Below are positions 37,993 through 49,953 of a stretch of DNA of 64,000 nucleotides, piece by piece (the stretch's first letter is position 1; each line of letters starts with the position of its first letter). The position numbers and the translations under genes are program-made. The notes under the pieces were generated by a model. That model saw nothing but the letters and a program-made list of their open reading frames with translations. It was not told where the DNA came from and made no database searches. Source of the DNA: Stutzerimonas stutzeri (lineage in GTDB: Bacteria > Pseudomonadota > Gammaproteobacteria > Pseudomonadales > Pseudomonadaceae); assembly GCA_019056435.1 (NCBI GenBank), contig CP077641.1, positions 682,001 to 746,000 of the forward strand. Reading direction: 5' to 3'.

Positions 37993-40575
37993 ATGAAACT
38001 ATTCAAGCGCTCCGCCAAGGAAACCGGCGTACTCAACCCCGCCGACGCCACCCAGTCCCGACGCCGCAGTCCCGGCCTGGCCCCATTACTTCCCGGCCTG
38101 CTCCCCGGACTGATCGGCCTCGTCGCCGCCTCGGCCCTGCTCTGGTTCGCCCTGCAATCGAGCCAGCAAGAGGCCAACGTGCAGCTCGCCCAGGCCTGGG
38201 GGCAGAGCCAGGCATCGGGCCTCACCCAGGCGCTGCGCCAGTTGGCCGCCGAAACCCGCGCCGCCGCGAGCGCTCCGGAAATCCTGCAGGCCTTGCGCAG
38301 CGACTCCCGCGACCAGATGCGTGCAGCCGAGCAAGCCCTGGTGTACCGCGATGGCGTGGTCGATGCCCATTTGAGCCTGCGTGGCCAGGCTCGTCAGGAC
38401 ACCGGGCGCCCAGGGCCTCTGAATTTCGCCGCGCTCGACCTGCTGCAGCGCGCCGAAAGTGGCCAGTCTCCCGCGCCGGAGGCCTTCAAGGTCGGCAATA
38501 ACTGGTTGCTCTACAGTGCAGTCGCGCTGCGGCCCGATCCTCAACAGCCGGCGATCGGCTCGCTGCTGCTGGTCACCACCCTCGATCGGCTGCTGGCCAC
38601 GCTACCCGCCCTCCCTCCCGAAGCCGGTCAATTGCGCCTCACCCAGCGATTCGCCAATAGCCCTGTACAGCAACTCAGCCAGCGAGGCGGCGAAGGCCGT
38701 GAGGACCGGGCCATCGAACTGCCCAGCGGCAATCCGAACTGGACGCTCACCTTCCTCCCCAGCGCGCAGTTGAGCGCGACCGCGCCCGCTCCTTTGCTGC
38801 TCTTCGCAGCGGTAATCCTGGCCCTGGGTGGATTGCTGCTCGGCCTGCAGCTGGTGCTCAACGCGCAACAGAAAAGGCTTCGAGAGGATGTTCGCCACCT
38901 CGGCCAGATGGTGCAGGAACTCTCCAACGGCAAGGCCATCAAAACACCGACCTTGAGCCTGCCGGCGCTCGATGCGCTGGCCAAGAGTCTGGCCCGTCTG
39001 CCGCTCCGCACCGCCGGAATGGCGCCGGCCAAGGCCGCGGCAGCCCCCAGCCCGCGGTTCGGCAAGCCCCATCCACCGAGTATGTCGACCCCTTGTTCCA
39101 GGACACCGATATTCTCGACATCGACATTCTCGACGAGGACCAGGATTGGCTTGGCCTCGACACCAAGGAGCGAGAAACCGCAATGAGCGCCCCCAAAGCC
39201 CCGCAATTGCCCGCGAGCATCTTTCGCGCCTACGACATCCGTGGCGTCGTCGGCGAGACCCTGACCACCGAAGCCGCCTACTGGATCGGCCGCGCGGTCG
39301 GCTCCGAGAGCCTCGCCCAGGGTGAGCCGAACGTGTCCGTGGGCCGCGACGGTCGTCTATCCGGGCCGGAACTGGTCAAGCACCTGATTCAGGGCCTGGT
39401 GGATAGCGGTTGCACCGTTAGCGACGTCGGCATGGTGCCGACCCCGGTGCTCTACTACGCGGCCAACGTGCTGGCCGGCAAGTCCGGCGTCATGCTCACG
39501 GGTAGCCACAACCCGCCAGACTATAACGGCTTCAAGATCGTCATCGCCGGCGACACCCTCGCTAACGAGCAGATCCAGGCGCTGCGCCAGCGCATCGAGA
39601 CCGGCAACCTCAGCGAGGGTGTCGGCCAGGCCGAACAGGTCGACGTGCTGCAGAGCTATTTCAAACGCATCCGCGACGACATCGCACTGGCCAAGCCGAT
39701 GAAGGTCGTCGTCGATTGCGGCAACGGCGTCGCCGGCGTGATCGCCCCGCAACTGATCGAGGCGCTGGGCTGTAAGGTCATCCCGCTTTTCTGCGAGGTG
39801 GACGGCCACTTCCCCAACCATCATCCGGATCCGGGCAAGCTCGAGAACCTTGAAGACCTGATCGCCAAGGTGAAGTCGGAGAATGCCGACCTCGGCCTAG
39901 CATTCGATGGCGACGGCGACCGCGTCGGCGTAGTGACCAACGCTGGCACCGTGGTCTTCCCCGACCGTTTGCTGATGCTGTTCGCCAAAGATGTGGTATC
40001 CCGCAACCCCGGTGCCGACATCATCTTCGACGTCAAATGCACACGGCGCCTGACGCCGTTGATCAGCGGCTATGGCGGCCGCCCTGTCATGTGGAAGACC
40101 GGCCACTCGCTGATCAAGAAGAAGATGAAGGAAACCGGTGCGCTGCTGGCTGGCGAGATGAGCGGCCACGTGTTCTTCAAGGAGCGCTGGTACGGCTTCG
40201 ACGATGGCATCTACAGTGCCGTGCGCCTGCTCGAAATCCTCAGCCAGGACAAGCGCAACGCCGAGCAGGTGTTCGCCTCCTTCCCGAACGACATCTCGAC
40301 CCCGGAGATCAACATCAAGGTTACCGAGGAGAGCAAGTTCACCATCATCGAAGCCCTGCACCGCGATGCGCACTGGGGCGAGGCAAGCGTTACCACCCCT
40401 CGACGGCGTTCGCGTCGACTACCCGAAGGGCTGGGGTCTGGTGCGCGCCTCCAACACCACGCCGGTCCTGGTGTTGCGCTTCGAAGCCGAAAGCGAAGAA
40501 GAACTCAAGCGCATACAGGAAGTCTTCCGTGCACAGCTTTATACTGTCGCGCCTGACCTCACCCTGCCGTTCTGA
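37993..40575 (+). CDS. algC: Phosphomannomutase/phosphoglucomutase AlgC, long form with N-terminal membrane domain; two frameshifts
   Basis: First frame (37993-39186) encodes two membrane helices (GLLPGLIGLVAASALLWFAL; LLLFAAVILALGGLLLGLQL) flanking a ~200-residue periplasmic domain, then a linker. The catalytic mutase follows: SIFRAYDIRGVVGETL, phosphoserine loop GVMLTGSHNPPDYNG, metal loop AFDGDGDRVGVV. A base missing near 39044-39053 (C runs) breaks the linker, and an extra C at 40396-40399 breaks domain 4 before DGVRVDYPKGWGLVRASNTT. Repairing both gives ~860 aa, the length now annotated for Pseudomonas AlgC. A soluble ~460-aa form could also start at the ATG at 39183. Makes mannose-1-P and glucose-1-P for alginate, LPS and rhamnolipid. 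Confidence 0.9.
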
Positions 40576-41502
<927 letters not shown>

Positions 41503-41510
41503 CTGACGTT

Positions 41511-41549
41511 AAAAAGCCCGGCCCTCTCATCGAGAAGCCGGGCTTTTTT
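41511..41549. terminator. Bidirectional rho-independent terminator between argB and the DUF4124 gene
   Basis: AAAAAGCCCGGC and GCCGGGCTTTTTT form a long stem around a 14-base loop, with a U-tract on each strand. It serves argB on the plus strand and the convergent gene on the minus strand. Confidence 0.92.
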
Positions 41550-41564
41550 CATAGCCTGAGATAA

Positions 41565-42149
41565 CTAGCGCGCATCACCGAGAAGCTCCGCAACGCGGGC
41601 ACGCTCCTGGGTAAAGCTCACTTCAGCCTGTTTGCGCGCTTGCCGATAGCGTTCAACGTCCCGCTGGAGGCTGGCCTGCTCCCTGCTCAGGTTGTCGATC
41701 TGCTTGAGCAACTGGTCCGGCACTGGCCGACCGGCCCGCTCGTGGTTCGCGGCCTGGCTCTGCAGGTTGGCCTGCTGGGTGCGCAGCGACTGCAGATTGC
41801 CTCGTGTGATTCCGATGACGCTGTCGAGCTCAGACAGCTTGCGCGTCTTGGCACGCTCGACGTCCTCGACGCTCGCATAGAGCCTCAGGAGCCGTGCATC
41901 CGAACCTGCCCGCTCCTTGGCTTCGAGCAGGCGCTGGCGCTCCTCGGCGGTCGGTGCCGGCGGAACCAATCGGGTTACCCGCCCCTGGTCATTCAGGATC
42001 TCATAGCCCTTGCCAATGAACTGCGGCGGCACGCCGTGGCGATCGAGCACGGTGACGCCCTTGTCATCGACATAGCGGTACAAGTCGGCTTGAACCTGAG
42101 CAGCGCACAGCACGCCCGACAGCACCAGCACCCAACTCCCTAATCGCAT
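41565..42149 (-). CDS. DUF4124 domain-containing periplasmic protein
   Basis: 194 residues from the ATG at 42147-42149. Signal peptide (MRLGSWVLVLSGVLCAAQVQA) then the DUF4124 core DLYRYVDDKGVTVLDRHGVPPQF, and a long C-terminal coiled coil (residues ~80-190) rich in Arg, Gln and Glu. Exported; DUF4124 function is unknown, though such proteins often sit near envelope genes. Confidence 0.82.
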   Translation of the reverse strand: MRLGSWVLVLSGVLCAAQVQADLYRYVDDKGVTVLDRHGVPPQFIGKGYEILNDQGRVTRLVPPAPTAEERQRLLEAKERAGSDARLLRLYASVEDVERAKTRKLSELDSVIGITRGNLQSLRTQQANLQSQAANHERAGRPVPDQLLKQIDNLSREQASLQRDVERYRQARKQAEVSFTQERARVAELLGDAR

Positions 42150-42393
42150 TCTCCAGCCTCTTCCGTATCCGCCGCAGCGAACGCCAGCTCTTGTAGATGG
42201 GCTCAGCTTATAGAAGCCCTTCACCGTGATCAGCAAGAAACGCACCAATGCCGACATTCGGCGCATGCCAGGCGACTTGGGCCAAGACGCCTGCCGCGAC
42301 GCGCTCTGCGCTACCAGCAGCTCAACCGACTCGGTAGGGATACAGGAATACTATCAGTTCGCCACTATTCCAGCCGAGTGATAGCCGAAAAAT

Positions 42394-42408
42394 GTCAGTT
42401 GCTGACAC
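42394..42408. repeat. Short perfect palindrome in the 42150-42465 intergenic region
   Basis: TGTCAG-TTG-CTGACA has 6-bp arms. Part of a 316-bp gap between the DUF4124 gene (start) and pyrE (stop); apart from this and the hairpin at 42420-42449, nothing else is recognisable in the gap. Confidence 0.4.
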
Positions 42409-42419
42409 AAAGAAGCGAG

Positions 42420-42449
42420 CGGGATTTGGCATCGATCACAAAACCCGCC
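42420..42449 (-). terminator. Probable terminator downstream of pyrE
   Basis: On the minus strand GCGGGTTTTG and CAAATCCCGC pair over 10 positions (one G-U) around a 10-base loop, 16 bases after the pyrE stop. No clear U-tract follows. Confidence 0.5.
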
Positions 42450-42465
42450 TGAGCTGATGAACGGT

Positions 42466-43107
42466 TCAGATACCGTACTCGTCCCGGTAGGCTTCCACGG
42501 CGGGCAGGTGCTGTTTCAGCTGAGCGTCGCCGGCAAGGAATTCCAATACTTGAGCCAGCGACACGATACTCACAACCGGCATCCCATAATCGCGCTCGAC
42601 TTCCTGTATCGCGGACAATTGCCCCTGTCCCCGCTCCTGCCGATTGAGCGCGATCAACACACCGGCCGCTTGAGCGGACTGGCCCTCGATGATCTGCATC
42701 ACCTCACGGATCGCCGTACCGGCCGTGATGACGTCATCGACGATCAACACCCGACCACTGAGCGGCGCGCCGACAAGCGTACCGCCTTCGCCATGGTCCT
42801 TGGCTTCCTTTCGATTGAAGCACCAGGGCAAGTCCCGCTGGTGATGCTCAGCCAGCGAAACCGCCGTCGCGCTTGCCAGCGGGATGCCCTTGTAGGCTGG
42901 ACCGAAGATGACATCGAATTCGATCCCGCTATCGACCACCGCAGCAGCATAGAACCGCCCCAACTGCGCCAGCGCCGAACCGGTATTGAACAGACCGGCA
43001 TTGAAGAAATAAGGACTGGTCCGTCCGGATTTCAGGGTGAATTCACCGAAGCGCAGAACACCGCGCTCGATGGCGAAGCGAATGAATTCGCGCTGGTACG
43101 CCTGCAT
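42466..43107 (-). CDS. pyrE: Orotate phosphoribosyltransferase
   Basis: 213 residues. [20 protein letters not shown] at the N-terminus, [27 protein letters not shown] and the PRPP loop [17 protein letters not shown]. Makes OMP from orotate and PRPP in pyrimidine synthesis. Divergent from crc, an arrangement conserved in Pseudomonas. Confidence 0.97.
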   Translation of the reverse strand: MQAYQREFIRFAIERGVLRFGEFTLKSGRTSPYFFNAGLFNTGSALAQLGRFYAAAVVDSGIEFDVIFGPAYKGIPLASATAVSLAEHHQRDLPWCFNRKEAKDHGEGGTLVGAPLSGRVLIVDDVITAGTAIREVMQIIEGQSAQAAGVLIALNRQERGQGQLSAIQEVERDYGMPVVSIVSLAQVLEFLAGDAQLKQHLPAVEAYRDEYGI

Positions 43108-43191
43108 GAAGGATATTCCCGGAAGACACTGATTTAGCTAATTGCAAAGAGCTTGGGTTATCATACACGCACGTGTTTTTAGGGGCCATTT

Positions 43192-43971
43192 ATGCGGATC
43201 ATCAGCGTCAATGTGAATGGTATTCAAGCAGCAGCACAGCGGGGCTTGCTCAGCTGGCTGCAAGCGCAGAATGCCGATGTCATCTGTCTGCAGGATACCC
43301 GCGCCTCCGTAATCGAGCTTGACGACCCGGCCTACCAACTCGACGGTTACTTTCTGTACGCCGTTGATGCGGAAATTCCTGAACAGGGTGGTGTCGCGCT
43401 TTATTCACGCCTGCAACCGAAGGCCGTGATCATGAGCCTCGGATTCGAAACCGCCGACCGCTACGGCCGTTATCTACAAGCCGACTTCGACAAGGTCAGC
43501 ATCGCCAGCCTGCTACTGCCAACCGGTCGCGGCGGCGACGAAGATCTGAACCAGAAATTCAAGTTCATGGACGATTTCGCCCATTACCTCGACAAGCAGC
43601 GACGCAAACGGCGCGAATACATCTATTGCGGATCATTGTATGTCGCTCACCAGAAGCTCGACGTCAAGAACTGGCGCGACTGTCAGCAGGCGACGGGTTT
43701 CCTGGCACCCGAGCGGGCCTGGCTCGATGAGATCTTCGGCAACATGGGCTACATCGACGCATTGCGCGAAGTAACCCGCGAAGGCGACCTTTACAGCTGG
43801 TGGCCCGACACCGAGCAAGCCCAGATGCTAAACCTTGGCTGGCGCTTCGATTACCAGATCCTGACCTCCGGTATGCGCCGCTTCGTACGCAATGCGCGAC
43901 TTCCGCGCCAGCCGCGCTTTTCCCAGCACGCACCTCTGGTCGTCGACTACGACTGGACGCTGAGCCTCTAG
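43192..43971 (+). CDS. crc: Catabolite repression control protein Crc
   Basis: 259 residues with an exonuclease III/EEP fold (MRIISVNVNGIQAAAQRGLL, CLQDTRASVIELDDPAYQL), but EEP catalytic residues are altered in the manner of Pseudomonas Crc, for example QDTR where nucleases have QE(T/L)K. Crc stabilises Hfq on A-rich motifs of target mRNAs and represses secondary carbon-source genes; CrcZ-type RNAs relieve it. Position next to pyrE and two genes from rph supports the assignment. Confidence 0.94.
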   Translation: MRIISVNVNGIQAAAQRGLLSWLQAQNADVICLQDTRASVIELDDPAYQLDGYFLYAVDAEIPEQGGVALYSRLQPKAVIMSLGFETADRYGRYLQADFDKVSIASLLLPTGRGGDEDLNQKFKFMDDFAHYLDKQRRKRREYIYCGSLYVAHQKLDVKNWRDCQQATGFLAPERAWLDEIFGNMGYIDALREVTREGDLYSWWPDTEQAQMLNLGWRFDYQILTSGMRRFVRNARLPRQPRFSQHAPLVVDYDWTLSL

Positions 43972-43983
43972 CGCGATCATGTA

Positions 43984-44004
43984 CGGTGGGCGCCAGGCCC
44001 ACCG
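43984..44004. terminator. Hairpin between convergent crc and DUF4870 genes
   Basis: GGTGGG and CCCACC arms around CGCCAGG, within a TACGGTGGGC...GCCCACCG context that recurs between Pseudomonas genes. No T-tract, so it may be an intergenic repeat rather than a strong terminator. Confidence 0.4.
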
Positions 44005-44016
44005 ACCTCATTCAGG

Positions 44017-44385
44017 CTATTTGACGATCCGCCAGCAGAACGGGTAGCGATAGGGCTTGCCCTCGTTCGCGCGAATGCCGGCGATTACCACGAGCACCAA
44101 GGTCACGACGCTGATCAGCGCCATCAAGGGGAAGCCGATCAGTATCCAGGCGAGCACACCGCAGATCATCATCAGAATGCTGAAGGTAATCTGGAAGTTG
44201 AGCGCTTCCTTGCCCTGCTCGTCGACGAACGGGTCCATGTCCTTTTTCAGTTGCCAGACGATCAGTGGCCCGAGAACGTTACCGATCATCGGCACCAGGA
44301 ACCAAAAAAACGCCGAGTAATGACAGAACATGGCCCACTGTCGCGCTTTCGGCGAAGGCAGCGGCATCAACTCCTGACCGGACAT
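44017..44385 (-). CDS. DUF4870 domain-containing membrane protein
   Basis: 122 residues with three to four membrane helices; the DUF4870 signature is seen in QWAMFCHYSAFFWFLVP, NVLGPLIVWQLKKD and VDEQGKEALNFQITFSI. Small inner-membrane protein of unknown function. 16 bp downstream of rph on the same strand. Confidence 0.88.
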   Translation of the reverse strand: MSGQELMPLPSPKARQWAMFCHYSAFFWFLVPMIGNVLGPLIVWQLKKDMDPFVDEQGKEALNFQITFSILMMICGVLAWILIGFPLMALISVVTLVLVVIAGIRANEGKPYRYPFCWRIVK

Positions 44386-44401
44386 GGCACCCTCCTTCGG
44401 A

Positions 44402-45124
44402 TCAATCCGCTAGTGCTGCAAGCTGCAGGGCGAAGAGCTCCTGCATGCCGCTCTGCGCCAACGAGAGCATCGCGTTGAGCTCGGATGGCTGGAAAGGCGC
44501 GCCTTCGGCCGTTCCCTGTACCTCGATGAAGCCGCCCGTGCTGGTCATGACGACGTTGAGGTCGGTTTCCGCAGCCGAATCCTCCAGATAATCCAGATCG
44601 AGCACCGGCTCGCCCTGGTAGATACCTACCGAAACGGCAGCGACCATCTGCTTGAGCGGGTCGCCGTTCTTCAACCCGCCGCGCTTCTTCAGAAGTTTCA
44701 AGGCATCGGCCAGTGCGACCATCGAGCCGGTAATCGAGGCAGTGCGCGTACCGCCGTCGGCCTGGATCACATCACAATCGATATACAGCGTGTTTTCTCC
44801 GAGCTTGCTCATGTCCAGCGAGGCCCGCAAGGAGCGCCCGATCAAACGCTGGATTTCAAGGGTCCGGCCACCCTGCTTGCCACGGCTGGCCTCGCGCTGG
44901 TTACGCTCGCCCGTGGCACGCGGCAGCATGCCGTATTCGGCGGTGAGCCAACCCTGCCCCTGACCCTTGAGAAAGCGCGGCACGCCGTTTTCGATGCTCG
45001 CCGTGCAGATCACCTTGGTATCACCGAATTCGACCAGCACCGAGCCTTCGGCGTGCTTGGTGTAGTTGCGGGTGATGCGAATCGGACGCAGCTGATCGGC
45101 GGCGCGGCCACTGGGACGCTTCAT
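44402..45124 (-). CDS. rph: Ribonuclease PH
   Basis: 240 residues. [17 protein letters not shown] start, [18 protein letters not shown], phosphate-binding [21 protein letters not shown] region, and [18 protein letters not shown]. Phosphorolytic 3'-5' exonuclease trimming tRNA ends and degrading structured RNA. Divergent from yicC, with a 162-bp gap that holds a TACAAT-like element near 45251. Confidence 0.96.
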   Translation of the reverse strand: MKRPSGRAADQLRPIRITRNYTKHAEGSVLVEFGDTKVICTASIENGVPRFLKGQGQGWLTAEYGMLPRATGERNQREASRGKQGGRTLEIQRLIGRSLRASLDMSKLGENTLYIDCDVIQADGGTRTASITGSMVALADALKLLKKRGGLKNGDPLKQMVAAVSVGIYQGEPVLDLDYLEDSAAETDLNVVMTSTGGFIEVQGTAEGAPFQPSELNAMLSLAQSGMQELFALQLAALAD

Positions 45125-45286
45125 GTGGGGTTCCTGCTTTTGGCGATGGGAGTGGCCGCATTATAGGGGCCAGCGCATGAATTAGGGGCGACCAGGGGCA
45201 AGCGGTGGTAGCACACGGGCCCGTCGAGCACCAAACGGGGCATTTTCCTTTACAATCTCCGGCCTTTCATCACCGAGGGTACCCCC

Positions 45287-46150
45287 ATGATCCACAGCAT
45301 GACCGCCTTCGCCCGCGCCGAGATGGCCGGCGACCACGGCACCCTCAGCTGGGAGATCCGCTCGGTGAACCATCGTTACCTGGAGCCGCATCTTCGGCTC
45401 CCGGAAGCCTTTCGCGACTTGGAAGGTGCGGTTCGCGACGCCCTGCGCAAGGGCCTCTCGCGTGGCAAGGTCGAATGCACGCTGCGCTTCGCCGAAGATG
45501 CTGCCGGCCGCTCCATGCAAGTCGACGAAGCGCGGGCGCGTACACTGATCGCGGCGGCGGAAGATGTCGCCGCGCTGCTCAAGCAGCCCGCACCGATCAA
45601 CCCGCTGGACGTGCTCGCCTGGCCGGGCGTGATTGTCGGTGACGCAGCCGATCCGCAGGCGCTGGGCAACGCCGCCCTGAAATTGTTCGACAAGGCATTG
45701 GCGGAATTGAAGGCAGGCCGTCAACGCGAGGGCGAAGAACTGGCGCGTCTGATCAACGAACGCCTCGATGCCATCACCCAGGAAACCGCCACACTGCGGG
45801 CTCAGGTGCCGCAAATGCTTGCCGCGCAGCGTCAGAAGGTGCTCGATCGCTGTGCCGAAATGCGCGTCGAGCTGGACCCGCAGCGGCTCGAGCAGGAGCT
45901 GGTGCTGCTGGCACAGAAGAGCGACGTGGCCGAGGAGCTCGATCGGCTCGCCACCCACGTCGGCGAGGTCCGCCGCGTACTGCAATCCGGCGGCGCGGCG
46001 GGTCGCCGGCTGGACTTCCTCATGCAGGAACTCAACCGAGAGGCCAATACCCTGGGGTCCAAAGCGATCGATACACGCAGCACCCAGGCGGCGGTGAACC
46101 TGAAGGTGCTGATCGAGCAGATGCGCGAACAGGTCCAGAACATCGAGTAG
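45287..46150 (+). CDS. yicC: YicC family endoribonuclease
   Basis: 287 residues. N-terminal MIHSMTAFARAEMAG and SVNHRYLEPHLRLPEAFRDLE, C-terminal DUF1732 block RRLDFLMQELNREANTLGSKA. Recent work identifies YicC as a founding member of an endoribonuclease family that targets the small RNA RyhB in E. coli. Upstream of gmk as in most gammaproteobacteria. Confidence 0.95.
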   Translation: MIHSMTAFARAEMAGDHGTLSWEIRSVNHRYLEPHLRLPEAFRDLEGAVRDALRKGLSRGKVECTLRFAEDAAGRSMQVDEARARTLIAAAEDVAALLKQPAPINPLDVLAWPGVIVGDAADPQALGNAALKLFDKALAELKAGRQREGEELARLINERLDAITQETATLRAQVPQMLAAQRQKVLDRCAEMRVELDPQRLEQELVLLAQKSDVAEELDRLATHVGEVRRVLQSGGAAGRRLDFLMQELNREANTLGSKAIDTRSTQAAVNLKVLIEQMREQVQNIE

Positions 46151-46834
<684 letters not shown>

Positions 46835-46992
46835 GCGATAGGGCCACTCAAAACAGCCGCCCGCTTGGTTCTCCCAGCGATACCGGCCAGGGTTTCGGCT
46901 TTTTACCGCTTCCCTATTGGCTGGTGATTTTTTAGACTATCCCGTCCGCTCGCCCATTCGGGCATGCTTTACCGCAATTGATGAGGAACACC

Positions 46993-47256
46993 ATGGCCCG
47001 CGTTACCGTCGAAGACTGCCTGGACAACGTAGATAACCGCTTCGAGCTGGTCATGCTCGCCACCAAGCGCGCGCGCCAACTGGCCACCGGCGGCAAGGAG
47101 CCCAAGGTTGGCTGGGAAAACGACAAGCCCACGGTCGTTGCGCTGCGTGAGATCGCATCGGGCCTGGTGGATTACGACGTGATCGCCCAGGACGACGTGG
47201 TCGATGACGAACCGCTGTTCATCCAGTACGAGGAAGAGCCCAACGAGGCCCTCTGA
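46993..47256 (+). CDS. rpoZ: RNA polymerase omega subunit
   Basis: 87 residues from the ATG at 46993 ([20 protein letters not shown]), with [22 protein letters not shown] typical of Pseudomonas omega. Assists beta-prime assembly and contributes to the ppGpp site. Upstream of spoT, the conserved gmk-rpoZ-spoT order. Confidence 0.97.
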   Translation: MARVTVEDCLDNVDNRFELVMLATKRARQLATGGKEPKVGWENDKPTVVALREIASGLVDYDVIAQDDVVDDEPLFIQYEEEPNEAL

Positions 47257-47317
47257 TACGAATGCCAGGTCGAAGTCGAATCGTCCGCCAAGTGCCGCGC
47301 CGGCAAGGAGCACTGCC

Positions 47318-49426
47318 TTGCCAGCCATAGACGCGCTTGCCGATCGCCTGTCGACCTACCTCGGTGCCGACCAGGTCAATCTGGTCCGCCGTGCCTATTT
47401 CTACGCCGAGCAGGCCCACGACGGCCAGCGGCGGCGCAGCGGTGAAGCCTACGTCACCCACCCCCTCGCGGTAGCCAACATCCTTGCCGACATGCACATG
47501 GACCATCAGAGCCTGATGGCCGCTATGCTGCACGACGTCATCGAGGACACCGGCATCGCCAAGGAAGCCTTGACCGCCCAGTTCGGCGAGACCGTCGCCG
47601 AGCTGGTCGACGGCGTCAGCAAGCTTACCCAGATGAAGTTCGAAACCAAGGCCGAAGCCCAGGCCGAGAACTTCCAGAAGATGGCGATGGCCATGGCGCG
47701 GGACATCCGAGTCATCCTCGTCAAGCTGGCCGATCGCTTGCACAACATGCGCACCCTGGAAGTGCTCGCTGGCGAGAAGCGCCGGCGCATCGCCAAGGAA
47801 ACCCTCGAGATCTATGCCCCCATTGCCAATCGACTGGGCATGCATTCGATGCGTGTCGAGTTCGAGGACCTGGGCTTCAAGGCGATGCACCCGATGCGTT
47901 CGGAGCGCATTCGAGCAGCGGTTCGGCGGGCACGTGGCAACCGCAACGAGATTGTCGAAAAGATCGAGCAATCACTGATCCACTGCCTTGAGCGCGAGGG
48001 GCTGCAAGGTGAAGTGATGGGTCGCGAAAAGCACCTTTACAGCATCTACAAGAAGATGCGCGGCAAGCGCAAGGCGTTCAACGAGATCATGGACGTCTAC
48101 GCCTTCCGCATCGTGGTCGACAAGGTCGACACCTGCTATCGCGTGCTCGGCGCCGTGCACAGCCTCTACAAGCCACTGCCCGGACGCTTCAAGGACTACA
48201 TCGCGATCCCCAAGGCCAACGGCTACCAGTCCCTGCACACCACGCTGTTCGGCATGCACGGTGTGCCCATCGAAATCCAGATTCGCACCCGCGAGATGGA
48301 AGAAATGGCCAACAACGGGATTGCTGCCCACTGGCTCTACAAATCCAACGGCGAAGAAGCGCCCAAAGGCACGCATGCGCGCGCACGCCAATGGGTCAAG
48401 GGCGTGCTCGAATTGCAGGAGCGCGCCGGCAATTCACTGGAATTCATCGAGAGCGTCAAGATCGACCTGTTTCCCGACGAGGTCTATGTCTTCACGCCCA
48501 AGGGCAGCATCATGGAGCTGCCGAAAGGCTCGACTGCGGTGGATTTCGCCTATGCGGTGCACACTGACGTCGGCAACACCTGCATCGCCTGCCGGGTCAA
48601 CCGTCGTCTGGCGCCGCTTTCACAAGCGCTCGAGAGCGGCAGCACGGTCGAAATCGTCACGGCGCCGGGGGCTCGGCCCAATCCCGCCTGGCTGAACTTC
48701 GTCGTGACCGGCAAGGCGAGAACCCACATCCGTCATGCCCTCAAGCAGCAACGCCGTTCCGAGTCGATCAACCTGGGCGAGCGCCTGCTCAACAAGGCGC
48801 TCACCGGCTTCGAAACCAGCCTCGAGAACATCTCCCAGGAACGCATCCGCACGGTACTCAACGAGTATCACATGGAATACGTCGAAGACCTGCTCGAGGA
48901 CATCGGCCTCGGCAATCGCATGGCGTACGTCATCGCCCGTCGCCTCGTGGCCAGCGAAGGTGAACAAGCACCGAGCGCCGAAGGGCCGCTGGCGATCCGC
49001 GGCACCGAAGGGCTGGTGCTCAACTACGCCAAGTGCTGCACGCCGATTCCAGGCGACCCCATCGTCGGCCACCTTTCGGCCGGCAAAGGCATGGTGGTGC
49101 ATCTGGAAACCTGCCGCAACATCGCCGACGTACGCCACAACCCCGACAAGTGCATCCAGCTGTCCTGGTCGAAGGACGTCGCTGGCGAATTCAACGTCGA
49201 GTTGCGCGTGGAGTTGGAGCACCAGCGCGGCCTGATCGCCCTGCTTGCCGGCAGCGTGAACGCAGCCGATGGCAATATTGAGAAGATCGGCATGGACGAG
49301 CGCGATGGCCGCATCAGCATCGTCCAGCTGGTGGTCAGTGTGCATGACCGGGTTCATCTGGCACGTGTGATCAAGAAGCTGCGTACCATCAAGGGCGTCA
49401 CGCGCATCACGCGAGTCAAGGCCTGA
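47318..49426 (+). CDS. spoT: Bifunctional (p)ppGpp synthetase/hydrolase SpoT
   Basis: 702 residues starting at a TTG (47318), chosen because AAGGAG lies 7 bases upstream and the N-terminus PAIDALADRLSTYLG matches SpoT. HD hydrolase (AMLHDVIEDTG, KLADRLHNMRTL), synthetase (RFKDYIAIPKANGYQSLHT), TGS (VYVFTPKGSIMELPKGSTA), conserved cysteine region (LNYAKCCTPIPGD) and C-terminal ACT. Controls ppGpp in starvation; hydrolase dominant in the SpoT group. 61 bp after rpoZ. Confidence 0.97.
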   Translation: MPAIDALADRLSTYLGADQVNLVRRAYFYAEQAHDGQRRRSGEAYVTHPLAVANILADMHMDHQSLMAAMLHDVIEDTGIAKEALTAQFGETVAELVDGVSKLTQMKFETKAEAQAENFQKMAMAMARDIRVILVKLADRLHNMRTLEVLAGEKRRRIAKETLEIYAPIANRLGMHSMRVEFEDLGFKAMHPMRSERIRAAVRRARGNRNEIVEKIEQSLIHCLEREGLQGEVMGREKHLYSIYKKMRGKRKAFNEIMDVYAFRIVVDKVDTCYRVLGAVHSLYKPLPGRFKDYIAIPKANGYQSLHTTLFGMHGVPIEIQIRTREMEEMANNGIAAHWLYKSNGEEAPKGTHARARQWVKGVLELQERAGNSLEFIESVKIDLFPDEVYVFTPKGSIMELPKGSTAVDFAYAVHTDVGNTCIACRVNRRLAPLSQALESGSTVEIVTAPGARPNPAWLNFVVTGKARTHIRHALKQQRRSESINLGERLLNKALTGFETSLENISQERIRTVLNEYHMEYVEDLLEDIGLGNRMAYVIARRLVASEGEQAPSAEGPLAIRGTEGLVLNYAKCCTPIPGDPIVGHLSAGKGMVVHLETCRNIADVRHNPDKCIQLSWSKDVAGEFNVELRVELEHQRGLIALLAGSVNAADGNIEKIGMDERDGRISIVQLVVSVHDRVHLARVIKKLRTIKGVTRITRVKA

Positions 49427-49525
49427 CAGGCATCCAATGCCACGAATGCCTCGTTCCGCCTCCAGCGCTTGCGCCGGCTTTTCCTTTATCCTTGGCCTTT
49501 CGTTCAAATCCCGCAGGAGCTACCC

Positions 49526-49906
49526 GTGAGCAAGACCGTCATCTCCACCGACAAAGCCCCCGCTGCCATCGGCACCTATTCGCAGGCCATCAAGGCCGGC
49601 AACACCGTCTACCTGTCCGGCCAGATCCCACTGGACCCGAAGACCATGGAACTGGTGGAGGGCTTCGAAGCGCAGACGGTCCAGGTGTTCGAAAACCTGA
49701 AGGCGGTCGCCGAAGCTGCGGGAGGCTCGCTGAAAGACATCGTCAAGCTGAACATCTTCCTGACCGACCTCGCCAATTTCGCCACCGTCAACGAGGTGAT
49801 GAGCCGCTACTTCCAGCAGCCCTACCCCGCGCGTGCCGCGATCGGCATCGCGGCGCTGCCGAAGGCTGCGCAGGTCGAGATGGACGCCATCCTGGTGCTC
49901 GAGTGA
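49526..49906 (+). CDS. ridA: Reactive intermediate/imine deaminase RidA
   Basis: 126 residues from a GTG at 49526 behind GCAGGAG ([20 protein letters not shown]). Full RidA signature [22 protein letters not shown] with catalytic Arg and Glu. Hydrolyses 2-aminoacrylate and related enamines from PLP enzymes. Conserved spoT-ridA order; second RidA-fold protein in the window. Confidence 0.95.
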   Translation: MSKTVISTDKAPAAIGTYSQAIKAGNTVYLSGQIPLDPKTMELVEGFEAQTVQVFENLKAVAEAAGGSLKDIVKLNIFLTDLANFATVNEVMSRYFQQPYPARAAIGIAALPKAAQVEMDAILVLE

Positions 49907-49953
49907 CGGCCCATTTCGCCTGATCGAACGGCCGATTGCAGGGAGCGCGACGG

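Noticed and set aside
37993..40575. algC as a genuine pseudogene
   Set aside because: algC supplies essential envelope sugar phosphates, both halves keep catalytic residues, and single-base corrections in C runs restore the frame. Sequencing error is the better explanation.
43192..43971. Crc gene as exodeoxyribonuclease III
   Set aside because: The fold matches, but catalytic residues are changed as in Pseudomonas Crc and the pyrE-crc neighbourhood is diagnostic.
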